From Zancudomyces culisetae (Eukaryota; Kickxellomycota; Harpellomycetes; Harpellales; Legeriomycetaceae): a stretch of 43,935 nucleotides of DNA. Below are positions 23,641 to 36,100 of this stretch, piece by piece. Made by a program: the position numbers and the translations under genes. The stretch's first letter is position 1; each line of letters begins with the position of its first letter. Below the pieces are notes generated by a model that searched no databases, had not been told where the DNA came from, and saw only the letters and a program-made list of their open reading frames with translations. Location of the stretch: NCBI GenBank assembly GCA_001969505.1, contig LSSK01000027.1, positions 1 through 43,935 on the forward strand, given 5' to 3'.

Positions 23641-25073
23641 TCACGCTTGGAGCAATTTTTTAATAACCTCAACGACAGCCTCAACTGCACCCTCTTGCAC
23701 CTGGTGATGGAATACAATTCTGAGAGCAACTTCAGAAAATGCTATGACCAATACACCCGCCTCTTTCAGTGCCTCAGCAACATGGTGAGCATTTATACCA
23801 GTGGATGAAAAGTCAACAAAGAGAATGCTGGTTTCAACTGGGAATAAAAACTTTATACCAAGCTGGGAAAGTTGGTCAGCAAGACACTTGGCCCGCTTGT
23901 GGTCGTTTTGTAGCAAAGGTAGATGGTTATCAATTGTATAGTTTGCCGCCTCTGCGAGTATTCCTGCTTGTCTCCATCCAGCACCGAATAGCTTGCGGAA
24001 CTTTCTAGCATTAGCAATAAACTCTTTAGATCCTACCAGCACAGAACCGACTGGTGCACCCATACCCTTTGAGAAACAAATTGAGATGGAATCAAAGCAT
24101 TTTCCGTATTCTGTAAATGGCGTGCCTGATGCAATAGATGCATTCCAGATTCTAGCACCATCCATGTGCATTCCAATGTTGTGCTCTCTTGCATACGCAC
24201 TGATTTTTCTAATTTCTTCTATTGGAAATACCATTCCGTTGATTGTGTTTTCCAAACAAATCAATCTAGTTGGTGCAATGTGGAAATCACCATTATCAAG
24301 GAAAATTTTTTTCTTGATCTCCTCCAATGTAATATATCTTTTGTTTGCCAAGGGCTCCACAGGTACAGTTAGGGCAAGCGAATGGTATGCAATCCCACCA
24401 GCCTCATGAACGTATACATGAGCGTTTGCATCACATACCACGGAGTATGGTGGGACTTTCAAGTGTGATCTTATTCCCAACTGGTTGCTAAGTGTGCCTG
24501 ATGCACAAAACAACCCATCCTCCTTTCCGAACAACTCGGCAACTCTCTTTTCGAATCTCGAGATTGATGGATCCTCTCCAAATACATCATCTCCGGTTTC
24601 TGCCGCCATCATAACTTTAAGCATCTCTGGTGTAGGCTTGGTTACTATTCAAATATTGGTTGTTTTTTTAAAATTCGCTTTGGTGTTTTCTTTTTTAGCT
24701 TGGTTAGTTTTGTCTTGTTAGTCTCAAGGACTAAAGAAAGATAACGTGGGTATGGAAGGAGAAAACTTAATGTAAGACCACAGGGAGAGTGTGTGCCCCT
24801 GAGCTCAAGTAGTGTGTATAAGATAATATGGTACAGTATAAAGCATACCTGTGTCACTTCTAAGATCCCACTTGACGGGATTCTTCTCTGTGCTTTTTGT
24901 TGCACCATTATACCTAGTTTGATGTAGAGTCGGTTAAGTACATTTAGGATATTGAATGTGTTATGAATTATACATGCAGAGTTAAAACCGTACCAGCTTT
25001 TATCTTAAAAAAGGGTGAAAAAGTACAGATTTGTGGAATTATCTGGTGGAACTTACCCTGAACTTTCACTCAT
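23641..25073 (-). CDS. GLY1: Low-specificity L-threonine aldolase, three exons
   Basis: PLP enzyme splitting L-threonine and L-allo-threonine to glycine and acetaldehyde; a major cytosolic glycine source in yeasts. Exons 25073-25057, 24913-24849 and 24644-23641, giving 361 residues. Exon 1 encodes only MSESSG. Exon 2 ends in WDLRSDT, and its join to exon 3 rebuilds the family signature RSDTVTKPTPEM in phase, which strongly supports the model. Later motifs: DDVFGEDPS, GLFCASGTLSNQLGIRSH, ENTINGMVFP, MHMDGARIWNA and CFSKGMGAPVGSVLVG with the PLP-binding lysine. The C-terminal domain ends without the long tail of S. cerevisiae Gly1. The length is typical of eukaryotic and bacterial aldolases. 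Introns are 143 and 204 bases. Confidence 0.95.
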
Positions 25074-25868
25074 TTTGTGGTCACTGACGGTACTAGCTGG
25101 AATAAATAATATTATTTAAACTTGTTTATTTAGATTTTTTTTGTGTTTAGGGTCAAGATATAAGACTTTTTTATAGCTTGAATACTCGCCTTCCTTTCCT
25201 TTTTTTTTATTGCTTTAAAATTGTCTTTTTTTTTTGCATCTCTTCTGGTGATGTTCATTGATTAATAAGACTTGTGTCCCGGAAAATATCAGTACGATGA
25301 TGATGTCAATGATCGTGTTCCATTGGCTAATCCATCTCCTACTAATGACTTAATAGTTGGATTTGTTTTTTTTCCCATTCGAAATTTGTTTCAGCTTAAT
25401 CTAGCAAATTAATTAAATAAAAAAACGGCTCATAGTAAAAGATGCCGTTCAAGGTAAAGGAGGAGACTTTGATGATTTGAGTAGAGAATTAGCCATGTGC
25501 TTTCAAGCCAACTGCCTAATAAAAAACTGATAAAACAGTCACACAAAATAAAAATAGCAGTAATTCTGGAAGAAACGAAGAGGAGGGGAGAGTGAGAAAC
25601 AAGGTGGAAGGAGAAAGGAGGAAGAAGGTATACCAACGCAAACACAAGCTGATATCAGCATATCCCTAACTTTAGACTATTTTCAGGAGGTAGGGAATCA
25701 AAGAAAAGTTACAATTTCATTTTACACGAGATACACACTATATTGATTAAAATACCTAAAAGAACAACATTTTTAAAAAAAGAGATATATATTGAATACA
25801 AAAACATAAAATCAGTACGAATGGTTCAATGAATGGGTAGCAAAAGCCAATTCCATTCATAAATAAAA
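25074..25868. other. Intergenic: threonine aldolase promoter and bZIP 3' flank
   Basis: Nearly 800 bases without coding signal. The half near the aldolase has T-rich tracts and a CCAAT box in the gene's orientation. The half near 25700-25868 is probably the bZIP 3' untranslated region. Confidence 0.55.
25322..25326 (-). promoter_or_regulatory. CCAAT box upstream of threonine aldolase
   Basis: CCAAT on the minus strand, about 250 bases before the aldolase ATG. Candidate NF-Y/HAP site; motif only. Confidence 0.3.
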
Positions 25869-27339
25869 TCAGGCATTTGCATGCAATGGTTGTAAATTCG
25901 GTGCTGTATATGATGGTTTCCTGTGTGAATAAAAACTACACGTGCTGATATAACACTCAGCCAAGTATGTTACAAACATATAAACATGCAAAATGGTTCG
26001 AGGAGACGGAGGAATGGGTTTTCCAAACCCCATATCCAACAATAGGTCAATGGGCGACTTCTCAACCTCGACAGCATTAATTTCAACGAGTGCTGGTCTA
26101 ACAATAATACAATTTCCTGAAGTGGACCAGGTATTAGAAGAAGAACTGCCCTTTCCAAGATTTTTATGAGGATTAAAGATGGGCATAGAGCCAGGGTCTT
26201 GGAGAGGGCTTGATGGTAACGTGGTAGTAGGAGAACCCGATGATGAAGTAGACGGTGGTAGTTCTGCCACAAGTGTGCTTTCTTCGTCTTTTGTGGGGAA
26301 CACTGTCTCTAATTTTTGTCTTAGTTCATCAAGCTCGCGTTTCAGCACACTGTTTTCTATATCTTTGTGCTCTAACTCTTGCTTTAGACGATCGTTTTCT
26401 GTTTCGAATTTTCTTACTCGCTCTTCCAGGGTTTGAATGTATTCTATGAAATAATTAAAATAAACAAATAAAGAGTCAGTTGGGTTGCACCCTGTAAATA
26501 CAAGTACTATTCTTACCTTTTCTTCTAACTCGGAAATTACGAGCCGAGATCTTGTTCCTGATCTGTCGCCGCTCTTTTGACGACATGTTCTTCAAATCAA
26601 GTTTAGAGAGTTCATCCTCCTCGTCATTTTTGAAATCTCCATACATATCCTCCTCGTGCTCTTCTTCTTTGATTTTGTTCGCCTTTTGTTTCTTCGTTTC
26701 CTTGGACTCCTTAGGTTCCTTTGTCTTTTTCTGCTTCCGCTCCTTCTTTTTGACATCGTTGGTCTGCTGCTCAGTAGTCGAGTTGCGATTTTTGAGGAAA
26801 GTTTCAATGCTTTCTAAAATCGCTTCTGGTGTTGCATTTACTGAAGCGGCTTCAATATCCATCCCCGGGGTGTCAAATAGCAGATTTTGTAATTCCAGCG
26901 GGGAAGCCTTGGCACACCCCTCGCTCATGGCCACATCGCTCTCTACCCTGCTGGTTTCTGCGGATTGACCTATTGTAATCTTCCCAGTTGTCTCTAGCCA
27001 TTTCTTATCGCCAAATGCACTTTGTTCCTCAACCAAAGATGCCAAAGAATCAAGTAATTCGTGGCTGTCCATCTGACTTTGGTCAAAGCTTCCTGGGTTC
27101 AACGCCAAGCCATTCATATATCCAGGTTCGTTCCCAAAATCTAGGGAATTTCCACCATTTTCCAGGTTTTTTGGATCTATAGTGTAGTCTTGATTCAAAT
27201 CATCAAACGTTAAATCTTGAATTCCAGTGAAAACTTCACCTCCAAGTAAATTGCCTTGATTATAATAAAACTCAACGCTCTGGGGATTGCCAATATCCAA
27301 CTGCGTTTCGTCTATGCAATCTTTAAAAAAATCAGACAT
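25869..27339 (-). CDS. bZIP transcription factor, two exons
   Basis: Nuclear DNA-binding dimer. Exons 27339-26517 and 26443-25869, intron 73 bases, 465 residues. Residues 1-190 are acidic and Asp/Asn/Gly-rich and likely include an activation domain. Next is a Lys/Glu-rich stretch (KKKERKQKKTKEPKESKETK). The basic region SSKERRQIRNKISARNFRVR (about 253-272) ends exactly at the splice site. Exon 2 continues with EYIQTLEERVRKF and a leucine zipper (ENDRLKQELEHKDIENSVLK). The NKISARNFRVRRKEYI signature identifies a fungal bZIP subfamily but I cannot assign its regulon. The C-terminal third is Ser/Pro-rich, then VRPALVEINAVEVEKSPIDL. The last ~45 residues are less convincing: a CACACAG at 25921-25927 could be an acceptor for another intron, leaving the C-terminus uncertain. 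Confidence 0.9.
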
Positions 27340-30300
27340 AGTTTAGCTGGTATTGGGATTATACTATCTAAATGCTTCCAATTTTATGTTTTTTTACTTC
27401 TTTTGAATTTTAAAATTGTGGATTTGTTGTATGTATTTTTTTGTTGTATACTACTCAAGTTTATTTTGTTTAAGGTCAATATAAACAAGACTAAAAGTCG
27501 GTATTTCTATGACCTTCCTTTAAATTCTAATAGGTTAATACTCCACTTAGCGCCGAGAAAAATTTTTTTTTGTCAGAATCACCGCAGCAACACCTCATTT
27601 GCTGTAATTAGTAATCAGAAACTGCAACCTCTAACCTGCTCAAAGCAAGTTGGGAAAAATTACCAATACAAAAAAATAAATGAAAACAAGAAGGGTGGTT
27701 TGCATTTAGGTTTGGTCATGGATGTTGTGTTTGCCTTGTTTTGTAGCCATCACCTTGAGCTAATTCTGCAAGATAACTGGTTCCGCTACATTTACCCCAG
27801 AAGAACCTGATTAAGCATTTAAGACAATGGGTTTGAAACTCTCTTCACAGCCATTAACGCATAAAACACACATGTGTACACTTACTGATGGTCTTGTTAG
27901 CACCAACCCACGTTCGTGGACGCTTTTTTATTGAATGGTATGTCCAACGAGCTACCGACTTGAGAGAATATATGAGGCGCCTTCTTTTCTTTCAAATAGA
28001 ACAGTGTGTAATCAAATAATGGTTGGTTCCTCTTTAACTACCAACAAACTTTCAGGGTCACAATTATGATCTTGAGCTGGCTTAGAATATAAAAAAGTGG
28101 GAAAGTATATTCCCAGCTCTTCCACTAGACCCTTCTTCTTCGCTTTATCCCCATTTTAATAACCACATTTTGCTTTTTCCCTAGATTTATTCCCTTTACA
28201 TTTGTTTTATCCCGCATTATTTCTTTTATTGCCGTTTGTTTAAATTGAATTAATTATTTGACAAAAACAAAAACAAAAACAAAGCTCATTTCATTCTCAC
28301 CCCCCTCCTCCTCCTCGTACTCTCACTCAATACATTTCATATTTCTATACTGTTTACGCAGTGTAGATAGTGTCTGTTTCTGTTTTTTCAAAGATATCTG
28401 TGCCATCTTTCAATATCCCAATAGATATTTTCATAGCTGAAAAGTGGAATTCTATCATATTTTCCCCCAAAATCCAGTACATTATTTTCATTTCCAGCGA
28501 TTTTTTTGCACAAACCATATTTTTAGAAACTGGTGTTACTATTTCCAGTGTTACGAAAGCGTATATCTATCCAGTGTGATTGTGCTATTTTTAGACCCCA
28601 GAAATATTCATCCTTGTACTATTATCCCTTACAAAGCTTTATGATTATCGCTTTTTTGTCATCGAAAAAAATCAAAAAAAAAAGAAAACACCCCCACTAT
28701 AGCACATCTTTGATTTGCATAAACAGTAGAAACATTTGGTTAAGCCTAAGAACAGGTTTATGATGGCCGTATGATGTGCGTTTGTAAAGCTTCTAATCAC
28801 TCCTACGAAAAACTTGCTCAAAATTGTATGAAAAGCATCCTGTAGGCTTTTTTAGGCTTTTTTAGGCTTTTTTTCTAATAAATTTGTTTTGGGATTGCGC
28901 AAATCTAGTCTATCTTAGACTATACCAAGGTTTTTAAAGTATACATATGCTTCAATTTCATTTTTACATTATGAATATCATCGCTCATGTATGGTTGTGT
29001 CACTAATGTGCAAGTATGTGCTTTTTCACATAGACTGTGTTGGATTCAATTTAGCATGATTCATGTCTTTTAATCAGGTAAGTGACGCAATAAAAAAAAC
29101 TCGCTGTTAAAAGAGCTACTCGAATAAAAACAGTGTTATAAATGAACCGACTCTTTCTGAGACAACCAGCTTTGGTCTAGAATCCATTCTCTAAAATTAA
29201 AATATATACTTTTCTATTGGGTCACCGCTTCAAAGACCCGCTTATTTGCTTCAGGAATCCGCGCTAGGCCACCCTTTTTTCAAGAAAGCACACCAATTTT
29301 TTGGTTAGAAGTGGGGGTGTTGTCATCCTATTTAACCTATTTATACTTTTATACTTCATTTCTAGTCGAAAGAGCACTTCGAGGGTACTGAAAATGGTGT
29401 ATATATCAGAATGCAAATGTTGATCGCCAGCAGCTACTTCTTGTTAGATGTTATGCTTTTCGGTTCAATAGCCCGCCTCGCTACGTTTACTTGTGATAAT
29501 CCGTAAATAATCTATGATCACTACAGTTGAATTTATGTGTTGATACTCCCTACGTAGTTAAACGCTGAAATTCGAGAAAACAGTACTTGTTAATAATACT
29601 CTAAAAGTATTTGAAAAATTTATGACTAGAAATAATATATAATGTTTAACAACCAGTGTTAAAGTGTTGAGCACTTTCCATGCTTAGTTCAGGTAATGCT
29701 CATACCCTTCCTAAAAATAAACCCAATGAGGTAAACATACATCTAAGTGATAACATTTTGAGTTTACTTTTACACTTTTACACTTTACAGCATGCTCAAG
29801 TTTAAAATAAGAGTTATACGATACGCTCAATAATCCATACATAATTTTCTACACAAGGATATGTATTTAGATTAGAAATACAAGTACTCTTTTGATATAG
29901 TCATGTTCCCAGAAATAGAGGAAATATTGAGGATTATAAACGACAAACATTTTTTAATCAGCAATCAGTAATTATGAGGTGAATTGTTGATATAAACACA
30001 CAGGAGAAGAATAAACTTGGGTTTTTGAATAATCATGAACATATCTATCTATCTCGACAGATAAAAAAAATCTAGATTTTGCCTCGACCAATGTATACTT
30101 TACCTTGATTCCCACAAACATACATAGCAGGAGACGTGTGCCATATGTGGTATCAGATTCTGAGTTTGTGTATACACACTAGCAGTGATATTGGTACGGT
30201 AGCAAAATAGGTGTACTTACAAAGTCAGCTCACCTTACAATCATTATATTTGTTTGGGTTTTTAATTGTTACTAACTACGCTTAACATACATATGACTGA

Positions 30301-32106
30301 CAAAGAACATATTTATAAAAGACTACAGGCTAAGGGATATGGCGCAACTGATTATTACTCTATATATTTCGAACAAGGTGGGCCTGGTTAAATGTCTTTT
30401 TTTTTGTAGACACTAAGTGTATTTCTGATCAGTTATATGAGTTTCTTTCTTGAGACTTAATAGGCACAAGAGGTTGTTTGCTCGTATGTTTTTATATTCT
30501 TATTACTTAGTGTATCATTTTTGTGTTGTGCTAAACCTTTTGACACATGGATTTATAAACCAAAATAAAAGAGTTCACTAACCCTAGTAGAGTGACTATC
30601 GTTATCAACAATGACTTAATATTGTAAAAAATCTTTAACTCTGGTTTCTTAGTAACAGAGTCCCGACAAATATTTTTGCTCGCCAACTTTGTTTGAGTAT
30701 TTGATAAGCATATTTCACACAAAAAAAAACCTTAATTGATTGGAATTATGCATAGCAGCTTAGATAAACCCTGAAAATTTCCACTATGGAACTTTGTAAC
30801 AAGAAAACCCACTGTAAACACGACCAAACACCATTTTACTTACTAAAATGCAAATCTACACATTACCATATGTTAACACTACCGTACTTTGTCTGAATAG
30901 ACGGGACCTCCCTCTGCAGCGCGGCACAGTATACCTGCAAAATTTATATCTGTCATTCTGTTTTGTTTTCTTGCAGATATGGTGACAAACCCGACATTTT
31001 TATGTCACTGGTGTTCATTCTTTAGCTTGGGATTCACATTATTTCAAGTTCACATGCGTACATCACGTGTTTTTAAAATGAATGCACATCCTATAGTTTT
31101 TACTTGCGGGTTGAATATACATGCAGCAAAACAAATGCATGAGTCTGAGTACTACAGCTGTAACAAAGTTAGTGGTGATTTATAAGCAAGGTTACATTCC
31201 CAGCGTTTTTGTGGTGCAATCAATGTGGGGATTTGTTCAGCAGATTACCAAGTTGGAACAATTGTTTGTGGTTTAAAAAATACGCAATTTGTTCCCTACA
31301 AAATCCAACAAAGTTCGGAAACTAACAGAAGGAAGTATGGACCCATAAAAAAAATAACAACCAAACGAGCGAGGGACTCTCAAGAAGAAGGAGAGGGCGA
31401 GGACACCTATCTGATTGGGAAAACATATTTTCATTGTTGTATTTTTTTTCCCAGACCCTTGATGAGTATGCCAATTTCAAACAAAAGTGTGCTTATTGTT
31501 TGGCATTTTGTAAACATTGTTGTTGTTTGTAGTCTAAATTTGTAGATGGCAAACAAATTTCAAAATAAAAAAGACCAACTAAACTAGCATTTATCTAATC
31601 CAAATAAAAAACGATTTATAGAATAATAGCAAGTTAGAATGAGCAATAGCTAGAAAATGTGAATATGACCAAAATCTGGCTGAAATTGGTGCATAAATGC
31701 TAATCTATCGTGGGGATTCACCAGTACAGGTCATAGATAAAAATAAATTAAAATAGCTCAAATTTAGCATTCCCGCCATCCATCACAGACACATTGTAAG
31801 TATAAAAAGAAAGGATTTGCAGTAGAAGTGCTACCACAACTATATGCAAAGGTTGTTTCATTGTACGACCAGTTTTAACATACATTATCAAGGATATATT
31901 CACTTTCTTTTTTCTTTTGTGTTACTTTTTTTTTTAAGGGTATATTTTTTAACCACCTTAAGATATAAGAACTTGTCACTTTTCAAAAGAGAAACCGGAA
32001 AGAAATATTTTATAGTATTCACTATAAAGGAGAAATTTTTTATCTTTAACCAGGCAAGATCGAATAACCAAGCATCTGTGGTAAATAGGCATTGGTATTA
32101 AAAAAA
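27340..32106. other. Gene-poor region upstream of the CCDC6-like gene
   Basis: About 4.8 kb of AT-rich DNA with no supportable gene. It includes the bZIP promoter (left part), an AAAAAC repeat at 28260-28282, a pyrimidine-rich stretch at 28290-28330 and a perfect 10-base triplicate at 28843-28872. Short open frames (30979-31185 plus, 30531-30722 minus, 31225-31545 plus) either lack an ATG start or have no recognisable domain. The right end presumably contains the promoter of the gene at 32107. Confidence 0.5.
28843..28872. repeat. Three perfect tandem copies of TAGGCTTTTT
   Basis: Exact 10-base unit repeated three times in non-coding DNA. Copy number is too low to call a satellite. Confidence 0.8.
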
Positions 32107-33199
32107 ATGGAGGAAACTATCAATAACGATATTTATATGTTAAGGGAGGAGGTTGAAAAGGTATTTCAGATGATATATATGTTGGTACAAGAGATATTGT
32201 CAAATATCAACTTTTGTGAGTTGTATACAGGATTAATCACAAAGAAAAAAGAACTGAGTATGGATTATTCTCTAATTAACGGAAATAGTTAAAAAAGCAA
32301 AAGATATGCCTCGAAATCGCGTTAGAGCAAGAGCAAGAGAGAATAGTTAATCATTTGCAGAGGTAAGGGAAGCGAAAAATATTGCTTATTTATATTAATA
32401 GAATCTTACTGGTATACAAAAAGAGAGTTAATAGTGACAATATAGAAGCAAGTCTGATAAATAGTAGAACTAAAGCTACAAATAACAAAAAAAAAACACT
32501 AATTCACTTAGAGGTAGCTTATCAGTACCATTTCCACCCCGTACCACTGTTACTCTAGATTACAATAATGGTGCACAGTGCTTAAATGAGTCTTTAAAGG
32601 CTGAAATCTTATTTCTAAGAGGTAGACAGTCGGAATTGGAAAAAGAATGTACGTCACTGATCCAAATAAATACATTACAACTAAAACAAACTAATTTTAT
32701 TTCTAACCCAGCATCTACTAATTTATTGTGTGCATGTATATGTTTTGTGTCGTACAAAATAGTGCTTTTCTCGCAGAGAAAAAACGAAATGTATAAAAAA
32801 GAGCTAATTCAATTCAGAAAGAAAAACGCCATGCCTATTGATGATCTGGTAGGCACGGGTGAGATGGTGATACCTATAAACAACCAGAGATATCTAAGTT
32901 CTCGGCCGCGCTTTTATGTAAGTTCATGTTTGTACTTCGTAATAATAGGGGGGAGTTGTAGAGTAATGATGGTAGCGAAATAAAAAAGAGATCAACCGAA
33001 AAAAAATTGAATCTTTTTTTTCATAAAACACTAGACAAATAGAGACGCAGAGTTGTATCCCATAATCACCCCCAAACGGCCGGGTTCAAGGAGTAACTCT
33101 TTATCCAGGGGGACGTATAGCATGAGTCGATATAGATGTGCTAGCTCAGGTTCCGACATAAACTCAGATATCTACATGGATTTTGATAAGAGTTTATGA
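32107..33199 (+). CDS. CCDC6-family coiled-coil protein, four exons (probable)
   Basis: Assembled from short frames. Exon 1 is 32107-32160, from an ATG after an A-rich leader to a GTATTT donor. Exon 2 is 32289-32362. Exon 3 starts at one of several TAG acceptors (32401, 32434, 32464 or 32467) and ends at 32917 with GTAAGT. Exon 4 is 33035-33199. Exons 1 and 2 join in phase to LREEVEKLKKQKICLEIALE then QEQERIVNHLQ, matching the CCDC6 (DUF2046) signature LEQEQE-xVN-xL. Exon 3 carries SLSVPFPPR, like the APPSP linker of CCDC6, then coiled coil (LKAEILFLRGRQSELEKE) and YKKELIQFRKKNAMPIDDLV. Exon 4 is Ser/Arg-rich and ends MDFDKSL. The frame breaks near the A10 run at 32487-32496; one extra A would restore it, so this may be a sequencing error, an unseen intron or a real lesion. 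The cellular role of fungal members is not established. Confidence 0.65.
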
Positions 33200-36100
33200 G
33201 AGCAAAAGTGGTGGCAAAGGGCGTCAGAAAAATAATTTAGTCTTGTCTTTTTCTATTTTTGTACCAATTGTAGTAAATTTTAGTGCCCCCCCCCCCCACA
33301 AACTTTGTTTAGCGATATTTGTATTTTTTTTTTCCGAATGAGTCAGTCTGGGAATAAATTGAATTTAGCATTAATCTCATACGTTTTATCAGTATTTTTC
33401 ATTTTTTTATTTTTTATATTTTTCAAAAAATTTGAGGCGAGATACATTGGTGAAAGCACAACATCTGGTTAGGAGTCTTAAGCTCAGCACCATAATTAAT
33501 GTTATCCTCTGCAGATTGTTTTTAGGCATTAGCTATTATATTTTCCCTTTAAACCAACAGTTTGCATGCTATACTCAAAGCGAGTTAGATTGATCATACT
33601 GGTGTGGGAAGGGGAAATGAATATATCTGTTTTGGATCAGTTTTTTTTGTATGTGAATTAATCTTTGGCTAACAGTGTTACGCGATTTATGAAGGTTGAG
33701 TAAAATTTGTCAGGATGTGGTTATGCACATGTTTTGATTTGTTCAAGTACTAGCAACTCATTCGCCAGTAGCGTGTTTTGCTTAAAGTCCGTTTTTGGCA
33801 ATTACCAAATAAGCAACAAGAACTCGATTTAGCAGTAAATCACGAATTTTTGCGAAAAGAAAAAAAATGGTACAAAAAAAAAGCGAAATTAAAACCAAGC
33901 ATTGTTGTTGAATTTGTGGGTGTGTATTTTGTAAAAGTGTAGAGATTGTGCATATCAGCCGATTTTATCTAGAAAATCACAGAATTTGTAATGCTACTGA
34001 ACAAAAATACAGCCAAAAGGGAAAGTCTTCAAACAAACCTTAATTATGTTGCTGTATCTCTGTTGAATTAAATGAGTAAAATATTTAAAGTCACAAAATT
34101 AGCCAACGTTAGCGCAAGTCGCCACTCGCCTCTCTCCTCAGCATTGCTATATACATAAAAAACGTGACACATTCGAGAAACAAACAAGAACTGTGATTAT
34201 ATTTAGGTGTTGGATTCTTTTGCTCTAAAGAATTTTTCAAATATTTTGCACTGCGGGGAATTTGGGGATTCGAAAAGAATTTGCGAGTGAATTTAATGGC
34301 GGCTTTTTTCTTGTATGTGCTGATTTTGTGGACTGTATCAAGGTGTATACGATGCTACACACAATTCATGAGCTTTGCATAAACTGAAATCCACAAACTG
34401 CGTGCATTGTGGTGTAAGCTCGTATTTTGCCTTTTTTTGCTCGTTTTTTTCTTTCTCCCATTTACCATATTAATACCTTTAAGTTAATGCAACTCAGAAA
34501 AAGTCTAACCCTTCATTGCTATTATCAAAACGCGGCTTTACTCTAGGTTAGAAGTGTTTACATATATAATTGAAAATATGACTACCAAAAATAGACGCAG
34601 TTTTTTGGGAATAAATGTTTGAAAGCTGCTACTGTCTATACTTTTTAACAGGTGAAAAAGGCGTGTATGTTAGAATTTTTTTCTACCTTGAATAGATTAC
34701 AAAACAAGTTCAACAGTACACTATTATTGAACTTTAAAGGAGTAAAAACAAAAAAAATAAGAGTACAATGGTAGTATATGTAATAATTAGTACAAGAGTT
34801 TGTAGACTTGTTCAGCTGCTGGTGCAGTATATTGAAAAACGTTTAGTTGAAAGAGATCAACTGGCCAACTGGTCAAGTCGACTGACTGTTAAACTCGTAA
34901 TTACTGATCAAGTACCTGTATATTTAGGTACAGCGTCAGACCAATACCTAATGGTACCACTAGGTAAGAAAGCTACTAAAGCCTCATCTACTAACTGGTA
35001 GACCTTTTTGTTGGTGTTTTTGATTTGCGTAAGTGTTCAGGGTTTTGCCCATACATCCAAATTCACGACCAGAGGAACATCGAAGGCCAGGGTTGCACCA
35101 ATTTAAGATTTAAGAGCACGGTTTTTTTCCAAGAGGATTTTTGGGTGGGATTGGGATGCAAACCTAAATCATCAATATTTTCTAAATAACCAAAATAAGT
35201 AAATTGAATTGAATTAGCAGCCAATCGAAGTTGTAGACATGAAAAGAATTTACTGCTAAAAATGGGAAATGACATAATATGCGAGAAAATTTTGGCGTCA
35301 CCGATAATTTTTTTTCTTTTTTTATTTTATTAATACACCTTTTTTTGGGCAACAAAACATAAAAAAGGGACGAGAAAATAATTTGTGCTATTTCGCAATT
35401 ATTTATTTATTATTTTTTGTTTTTGTTTTTGTATTTACTACTGCTAATATTGTTGTAAATGTTATCTTGAACGAAAAATAAACGTGATAATTCGTTTTCT
35501 GCTTTTTGTTTACAAACTGAACGAATTCCATTGGTAAACACACATCTGATATTCAATTTCAAGAATCCCAAACACCAAAAAAAATAAATTCTAATAGCAC
35601 GTAAAGTAGAAATATAAACATCGAGTGGATATAGTAATAACAATAATTGGAAAAAAAAGTCGAGGATGATATAAAAACAAAATGAATATTGTTTAATAAG
35701 GGGGGATAACCAAGGCAAACAATCCATCTTAATATTCAAAAAAAAAACACATCATAAATTAGGTATGGGAACCAGAAAAAGCCGAAATTTGACTGCAAAA
35801 GATTGCAAAAATATGTAATAGATGGGGAGAGAAAGAAAAGCAACTACTCAGAAAAGACGAGAAAAAAACCCTCCCGTAGGTGAAATTTGCGTGCATTTAT
35901 GGTGCCGTGATTGCGTCCATTTTTATTTTTTTTGCATTTTTTTTTTCGTTCCATCTTGGTAAACAGTTCATGAATCACCAAATTGTAAATTCTATATTTT
36001 ATTATTTGAAAAAATTAGGAGGAATAAAAGCTTGAGAGAGATTTGTGGAATGAATTTGATAGAAATATACCATTGACCATTGATAGTTTTTTTTTTTTGT

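Noticed and set aside
33060-33095. GGGTTCAAGG resembling a tRNA B box
   Set aside because: It lies within the last exon of the CCDC6-like gene and has no matching A box or cloverleaf.
35063-35275. 70-codon minus-strand frame
   Set aside because: No recognisable domain; overlaps better-supported plus-strand splice signals.
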